A stretch of DNA of 33,847 nucleotides from Oscillospiraceae bacterium (lineage in GTDB: Bacteria > Bacillota_A > Clostridia > Oscillospirales > Oscillospiraceae). Both the position numbers and the translations under genes were made by a program. Positions 31,001 to 33,847 of this stretch are shown piece after piece. Position 1 is the stretch's first letter. Every line of letters begins with the position of its first letter. Location: positions 1-33,847 of the forward strand of contig CADADE010000024.1 in the NCBI GenBank assembly GCA_902786615.1. The letters are read 5' to 3'. Below the pieces are notes generated by a model that was given only the letters and a program-made list of their open reading frames with translations, did not search any database and was not told where the DNA came from.

Positions 31001-31029
31001 TTGCAAATCCCGCCGGACTGTGCTATTAT
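31001..31029 (+). promoter_or_regulatory. tRNA-Arg promoter
   Basis: -35 TTGCAA (31001-31006), 17-bp spacer and -10 TATTAT (31024-31029), 25 bp ahead of the mature tRNA. The GC-rich stretch between them contrasts with the A/T-rich DNA upstream. Confidence 0.7.
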
Positions 31030-31054
31030 TCATAAGCTGTCAATTGAATGACAT

Positions 31055-31131
31055 GCGCGATTAGCTCAGCTGGATAGAGCGTCTGGCTACGGACCAGAAG
31101 GTCAGGGGTTCGAATCCCTTATCGCGTGCCA
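31055..31131 (+). tRNA. tRNA-Arg, anticodon ACG, CCA encoded
   Basis: A complete cloverleaf of 77 nt: 7-bp acceptor stem (31055-31061 with 31121-31127), D-arm GCTC...GAGC, and anticodon stem TCTGG/CCAGA with loop CTACGGA (anticodon ACG at 31089-31091, read as ICG). The T-arm is AGGGG TTCGAAT CCCTT, followed by discriminator G and CCA (31129-31131). The first position must be edited to inosine to read CGN codons, which needs TadA (not in this window). Confidence 0.97.
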
Positions 31132-31171
31132 GTGGCATGATCGGGGGGAAAATAACCAGATCACACCGAGG

Positions 31172-31197
31172 GGGCCGCGCGGATGCGGCCCTTTTTT
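31172..31197 (+). terminator. Terminator of the tRNA-Arg transcript
   Basis: Stem GGGCCGC (31172-31178) with GCGGCCC (31185-31191), six-base loop, then six T's (31192-31197). Confidence 0.88.
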
Positions 31198-31291
31198 CAT
31201 GCGCTGTGACGCTTGTGTGATGATGCGTGTGTTACCATGTACCCGTAAGCAAGAGAGATACAAAAACAAAACGAAACAGGAGGACACAAAA

Positions 31292-32002
31292 ATGAATACC
31301 AACATGCTGAATAGATCGAACAACAATCTCAACATCAGAAAGGAGAACAAAACCATGAAGACTTCCGTCAAAATGATCATTGCCCTGGCGCTGGTGCTCA
31401 CCATGATCTGCGCACTCGGCTCCGCGGCCTTTGCCGATAACGGCACTGTCGTCACCAAGAACCCCACCAACGAGGCCCACTACGTCGGAGAGACCGCCAC
31501 CTTCATCACAGCCGCCAACAACTATGAGAGCAGCGAGTGGGCCTTCATCGCCCCCAACGGCACCCAGTGCAGCCTTGACGCCTTCAGGGCCCAGTTCCCC
31601 GGCAGCGGCGTAACCGGTCAGGGCACCAACACCCTCACGATTACGAATCTCCAGACCGGTATGAACGGCTGGGAAGTCTACTGCGGCTTCAAGCTCGGCA
31701 GCCTCTGCACCACCACGACCGTTGCCACCATCAGCGTCCTCGTTCCCAGCGCTCCGGTTTACTCCGCACCCACGACCGTCGTCACCGATCCCGTCATCGT
31801 CTACTACGACTACTATGAGCCCGACTACATCATCGTTGACGGAGCCCGCGTCTACTCCGACGGCACCGTGGTCTACGACAATGACATCCCCGTCTACATC
31901 GACGAGGACGGCAGCCACTACTACACCGACGGCACCGTCATCACCCCCGACTGCGCGCCCGGCTACTACTGGGTCAACGGCGTGCTCGTCTACGGCGGCT
32001 GA
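31292..32002 (+). CDS. Secreted Ig-like protein with Tyr/Asp-rich C-terminal repeats
   Basis: A 236-aa exported protein. Seen: hydrophobic signal core (KMIIALALVLTMICALGSAAFA, cleavage before DNG). A single Ig-like beta domain follows (about 52-155, YVGETATFITAAN to GWEVYCGFKLGSL). A Thr/Pro linker and a C-terminal part with repeated short units, ARVYSDGTVVYD and SHYYTDGTVITP, close the protein. Two starts are plausible: ATG 31292 with a perfect AGGAGG 8 nt upstream, and in-frame ATG 31355 with AAGGAG and a more standard signal-peptide length. The first is annotated because its RBS is stronger. The protein probably sits on or outside the cell; its function is unknown. Followed by a terminator. 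Confidence 0.82.
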   Translation: MNTNMLNRSNNNLNIRKENKTMKTSVKMIIALALVLTMICALGSAAFADNGTVVTKNPTNEAHYVGETATFITAANNYESSEWAFIAPNGTQCSLDAFRAQFPGSGVTGQGTNTLTITNLQTGMNGWEVYCGFKLGSLCTTTTVATISVLVPSAPVYSAPTTVVTDPVIVYYDYYEPDYIIVDGARVYSDGTVVYDNDIPVYIDEDGSHYYTDGTVITPDCAPGYYWVNGVLVYGG

Positions 32003-32036
32003 CGCAAACAGAGCAAATAATAGAATATATATAAGG

Positions 32037-32069
32037 AAAAGAGAGGTCAGAAACATGGCCTCTCTTTTT
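32037..32069 (+). terminator. Terminator of the secreted Ig-like protein gene
   Basis: AAAAGAGAGG with following TC (32037-32048) pairs with GGCCTCTCTTTT, followed by a T-run ending at 32069; eight-base loop. Confidence 0.85.
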
Positions 32070-32128
32070 GCTCTGGCAAACCAAACAAATCTTTCTGAAA
32101 ATTTTTTGCCAAAAAGCCGAAATTTTTC

Positions 32129-32157
32129 TTGACTTATGTTCACCGGCCTGTTATTAT
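32129..32157 (+). promoter_or_regulatory. Promoter of the S10 ribosomal-protein operon
   Basis: -35 TTGACT (32129-32134), 17-bp spacer and -10 TATTAT (32152-32157), one base each from consensus. It gives a leader of about 365 nt before rpsJ. Confidence 0.75.
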
Positions 32158-32163
32158 ACATAA

Positions 32164-32530
32164 GCGCCTGTGCGACGCACAGACGTATTATGCGATGAAG
32201 CGGGAGATTGCTCGGAGACGAGGTAACTTCCGTGGAGTATGTCCGGTACCGGGCTTTCCGGTACGCAATCGGGCGGCTGAAACCTCTCCGGCACACGCGT
32301 ATATCGCGCGGAAGGAGTGCGAACCGGCCAGAAAAAGCCGGTTTGTTTTTCGGACGCGGCCTGATACGCACGGATGTGTGTATGAGGATCGCGCAAGTCC
32401 CTGACAAAAACCCTGACCGGAAGGATTTCAGGGCTTTTGCAAGGGGATTGCGTGAAAAAGGTTTCATCCGTACGCATAAGGACGGACCCAATGCCGTCAC
32501 AAAAAACGTACGAAAAGGAGAAAAACATCC
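32164..32530 (+). promoter_or_regulatory. Long structured leader of the S10 operon, probable attenuation region
   Basis: About 365 nt of transcribed, apparently non-coding sequence before rpsJ. Seen: a GTACCGG/CCGGTAC hairpin near 32247-32265, a full intrinsic terminator at 32322-32350, and a second, weaker hairpin with CTTTT (32411-32438). The AAAAGGAG RBS follows, about 10 nt before the ATG. Known: S10-operon leaders in other bacteria are controlled by ribosomal proteins, e.g. L4 in E. coli. Inferred: an internal terminator that is read through when ribosomal proteins are needed. Which protein binds cannot be read. Confidence 0.6.
32322..32350 (+). terminator. Internal terminator in the S10 leader
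   Basis: AACCGGC (32322-32328) pairs with GCCGGTT (32337-32343), loop CAGAAAAA, then TGTTTTT. It lies 180 nt before rpsJ, inside the leader, so it is a candidate attenuator and not a gene end. Confidence 0.7.
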
Positions 32531-32789
32531 ATGGCAGCAGCAAAGAACATGATCCGCATCCGCCTCAAGGCTTATGACCACCAGCTCATCGACAAGGCCG
32601 CCGAAACCATCGTTGAGGCCGCCAAGCGCACCGACGCCAAGGTCTCCGGCCCCATCCCCCTGCCCACCAAGACCGAGATCGTCACCATCCTGCGCGCCGT
32701 CCACAAGTACAAGGACAGCCGTGAGCAGTTCGGAAGCCCTGATGAACCTCGAGGTTCCCGCAGGCGTCGAAATCGAGATCAAGCTCTGA
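32531..32789 (+). pseudogene. rpsJ: 30S ribosomal protein S10, internally deleted and frameshifted
   Basis: S10 is part of the 30S head and, as NusE, joins NusB in antitermination. Seen: [20 protein letters not shown] to [10 protein letters not shown] (about 66 residues) is textbook S10. The family then continues EMRTHKRLIDIVNPTPKTV, but here the next bases (32732 on) encode [18 protein letters not shown], the true S10 C-terminus, in the +1 frame. About 56 nt are missing between TTC (32729-32731) and GAAGCC (32733 on). The uninterrupted frame instead reads [13 protein letters not shown] and stops at 32809. S10 is normally essential, so this is either an assembly or read error, a lesion with another rpsJ copy elsewhere, or an unusual decoding event. 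The promoter, RBS and following rplC are intact. Confidence 0.88.
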
Positions 32790-32793
32790 TAAA

Positions 32794-32966
32794 AGGCAAA
32801 CTCCGGTGAATCCGCCTCGACGCTTTCCGGCGCTTTTCCGCCGGCGCTGCGTTGCTTTCTCTTGAAATACACAAAGTATTCCTGCGAGAAAGCGCCTTGC
32901 TCCGACGAAAAATCACTCGAAATTCGCTTTCGACGTCTTCACCATCGTCTGCCAGACGAGGCAAAC
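32794..32966. mobile_element. MITE-like hairpin element between rpsJ and rplC
   Basis: Seen: imperfect inverted repeats, left from GGTGAA at 32805 and right ending TTCACC at 32943. Both arms contain versions of CGACGCTTTCCGGCG...GCTTTCTC, around the centre AATACACAAAGTATT, which is identical to the centre of the element at 16269-16427. AGGCAAAC occurs as a direct repeat at 32794-32801 and 32959-32966 and may mark the insertion site. It has no ORF. Insertions in this gap of the S10 operon are unusual. Confidence 0.6.
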
Positions 32967-33100
32967 AGTTCCCGGTTCACAACCGGGCCCACACATTATA
33001 AATGACCCACAGTTCGCGGCTTGCGTCCGTGAACGGGTTAAGTTGCCAGCCTCTGGGCACAGCCGAATGCGAGGCAACCAATAACCAAGGAGGAAAAAAT

Positions 33101-33829
33101 ATGAAGAAAGCCATCATTGGCAAGAAGGTCGGCATGACGCAGATCTTCGACGAAGCCGGCAAGGTCATTCCCGTGACCGTCATCGAGGCCGGCCCCTGCA
33201 CGGTCGTCCAGAAGATGACCAAGGATAAGGAAGGCTATGACGCCGTCCAGTTCGGCTACGAGGAAGTGGCCGAGAAGAAGCTCACCAAGCCCGAGCGCGG
33301 CCATCTCCAGAAGGCCGGCGTGGACGCGGTGAAGCACCTGAAAGAGTTCCGTCTCGCCGACAGCTCCAAGCTCGAGGTCGGCGACACCGTGAAGGCCGAC
33401 ATCTTCGCCGAGGGCGACAAGGTCGACGTTACCGGTATCAGCAAGGGCAAAGGCTACGCCGGCGTTATCAAGCGCTTCGGCCAGGGCCGTACCCCCACCA
33501 GCCACGGCGGCGGCCCTGTCCACCGTCACGCGGGCTCCATGGGCTCCAGCACCGATCCTTCCCGTATCTTCCCGGGCAAGAAGCAGGCTGGTCACATGGG
33601 CGTTGAGCAGGTCACCGTCCAGAACCTCGACATCGTCAAGGTCGACGCCGAGCTCAATCTGATCGCCGTTCGCGGCGCCATCCCCGGCCCCAAGGGCAGC
33701 ATCGTGTATATCAAGGATACCGTCAAGGTTCAGCCCGTCAAGAAGGGTGATGCCGGTCAGGTCACCCTCAACCCGCAGAAGCAGTCTGGTCGCGGCAATC
33801 CCCAGAAGGCTTCCGCCCGTACTCGTTAA
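33101..33829 (+). CDS. rplC: 50S ribosomal protein L3
   Basis: Early-assembly protein of the large subunit whose central loop reaches the peptidyl-transferase centre. Seen: 242 aa from the ATG at 33101, with AAGGAGG 7 nt upstream. [21 protein letters not shown] opens the family. The signature [16 protein letters not shown] loop is present ([20 protein letters not shown], then [20 protein letters not shown]), and [26 protein letters not shown] closes the core. About 30 extra C-terminal residues ([20 protein letters not shown] onward), Lys/Gln/Arg rich, extend beyond the usual 205-215. The start upstream of 33101 is rejected because the extension runs through the repeat region. Confidence 0.96.
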   Translation: MKKAIIGKKVGMTQIFDEAGKVIPVTVIEAGPCTVVQKMTKDKEGYDAVQFGYEEVAEKKLTKPERGHLQKAGVDAVKHLKEFRLADSSKLEVGDTVKADIFAEGDKVDVTGISKGKGYAGVIKRFGQGRTPTSHGGGPVHRHAGSMGSSTDPSRIFPGKKQAGHMGVEQVTVQNLDIVKVDAELNLIAVRGAIPGPKGSIVYIKDTVKVQPVKKGDAGQVTLNPQKQSGRGNPQKASARTR

Positions 33830-33831
33830 GG

Positions 33832-33840
33832 AAAGGAGAG
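33832..33840 (+). promoter_or_regulatory. Ribosome binding site for the next gene (expected rplD)
   Basis: AAAGGAGAG lies 3 nt after the rplC stop. The window ends in CATA, consistent with a start codon just beyond the edge. By S10-operon order this would be rplD (L4). Confidence 0.6.
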
Positions 33841-33847
33841 CAGCATA

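Overview
The window looks like chromosomal DNA of a GC-rich Clostridia member, most likely a gut Oscillospiraceae/Ruminococcaceae-type bacterium. Supporting signs are strong AGGAGG-type ribosome binding sites, GC-rich coding DNA with AT-rich promoters, short four-base gene overlaps, a DUF1934 (YwiB-like) gene, a YhiN/BaiN-type flavoprotein, a CotH/lamin-tail surface protein, AdhE, and many copies of palindromic 'CTCCCTTTGGAAAAAGGGAG' intergenic repeats. No plasmid, phage or CRISPR signature was seen. The assignment rests on gene content only.

Layout. 1-1700: a secreted-protein gene broken by one frameshift (- strand), two palindromic repeats, and a candidate structured small RNA with ten tandem CGAA units and its own promoter and terminator. 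1.7-2.5 kb: zinc-ribbon membrane protein. 2.5-5.5 kb (-): murI, DUF1934 gene, argS. 5.7-6.8 kb (+): small conserved protein and greA. 6.8-10.5 kb (-): a CotH/lamin-tail surface protein and a polytopic membrane protein behind a near-consensus promoter. 10.7-16.3 kb (+): ansA, two flavoproteins and a GT39-like membrane glycosyltransferase, the last three chained by ATGA overlaps. 16.5-19.9 kb (-): adhE and an APH-like kinase. 20.1-24.3 kb (-): DUF2461, GT2, ruvX, CoA-transferase and a signal-peptidase-like protein lacking both catalytic residues. 24.4-25.5 kb (-): WecA/TagO-like phosphotransferase. 25.8-28.4 kb: divergent trpS and gltX with overlapping promoters. 28.6-31.1 kb (+): thiI, a small secreted protein, a hotdog thioesterase and tRNA-Arg(ACG). 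31.3-32.0 kb: a secreted Ig-like protein. 32.1-33.8 kb: start of the S10 ribosomal operon (long leader, damaged rpsJ, repeat element, rplC), running off the right edge.

Functional themes are translation (argS, trpS, gltX, thiI, tRNA-Arg, rpsJ, rplC), cell-envelope construction (murI, WecA/TagO-like, GT2, GT39-like, CotH pair), and fermentation/CoA chemistry (adhE, CoA-transferase, thioesterase).

The most notable observations are: (1) rpsJ lacks about 56 nt internally and is out of frame; (2) an S26 signal-peptidase homologue has Gly and Arg in place of catalytic Ser and Lys; (3) a 159-bp hairpin element with long terminal inverted repeats sits in the 3' end of the GT39 gene, and removing it on paper restores a short ancestral C-terminus ending at the terminator; (4) a related-looking hairpin element lies between rpsJ and rplC; (5) a (CGAA)10 array lies inside a predicted RNA hairpin; (6) palindromic repeats supply the Shine-Dalgarno regions of two nearby genes. 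I found no clear new multi-gene defence or metabolic system. The CotH plus membrane-protein pair is the best candidate for an uncharacterised functional unit.
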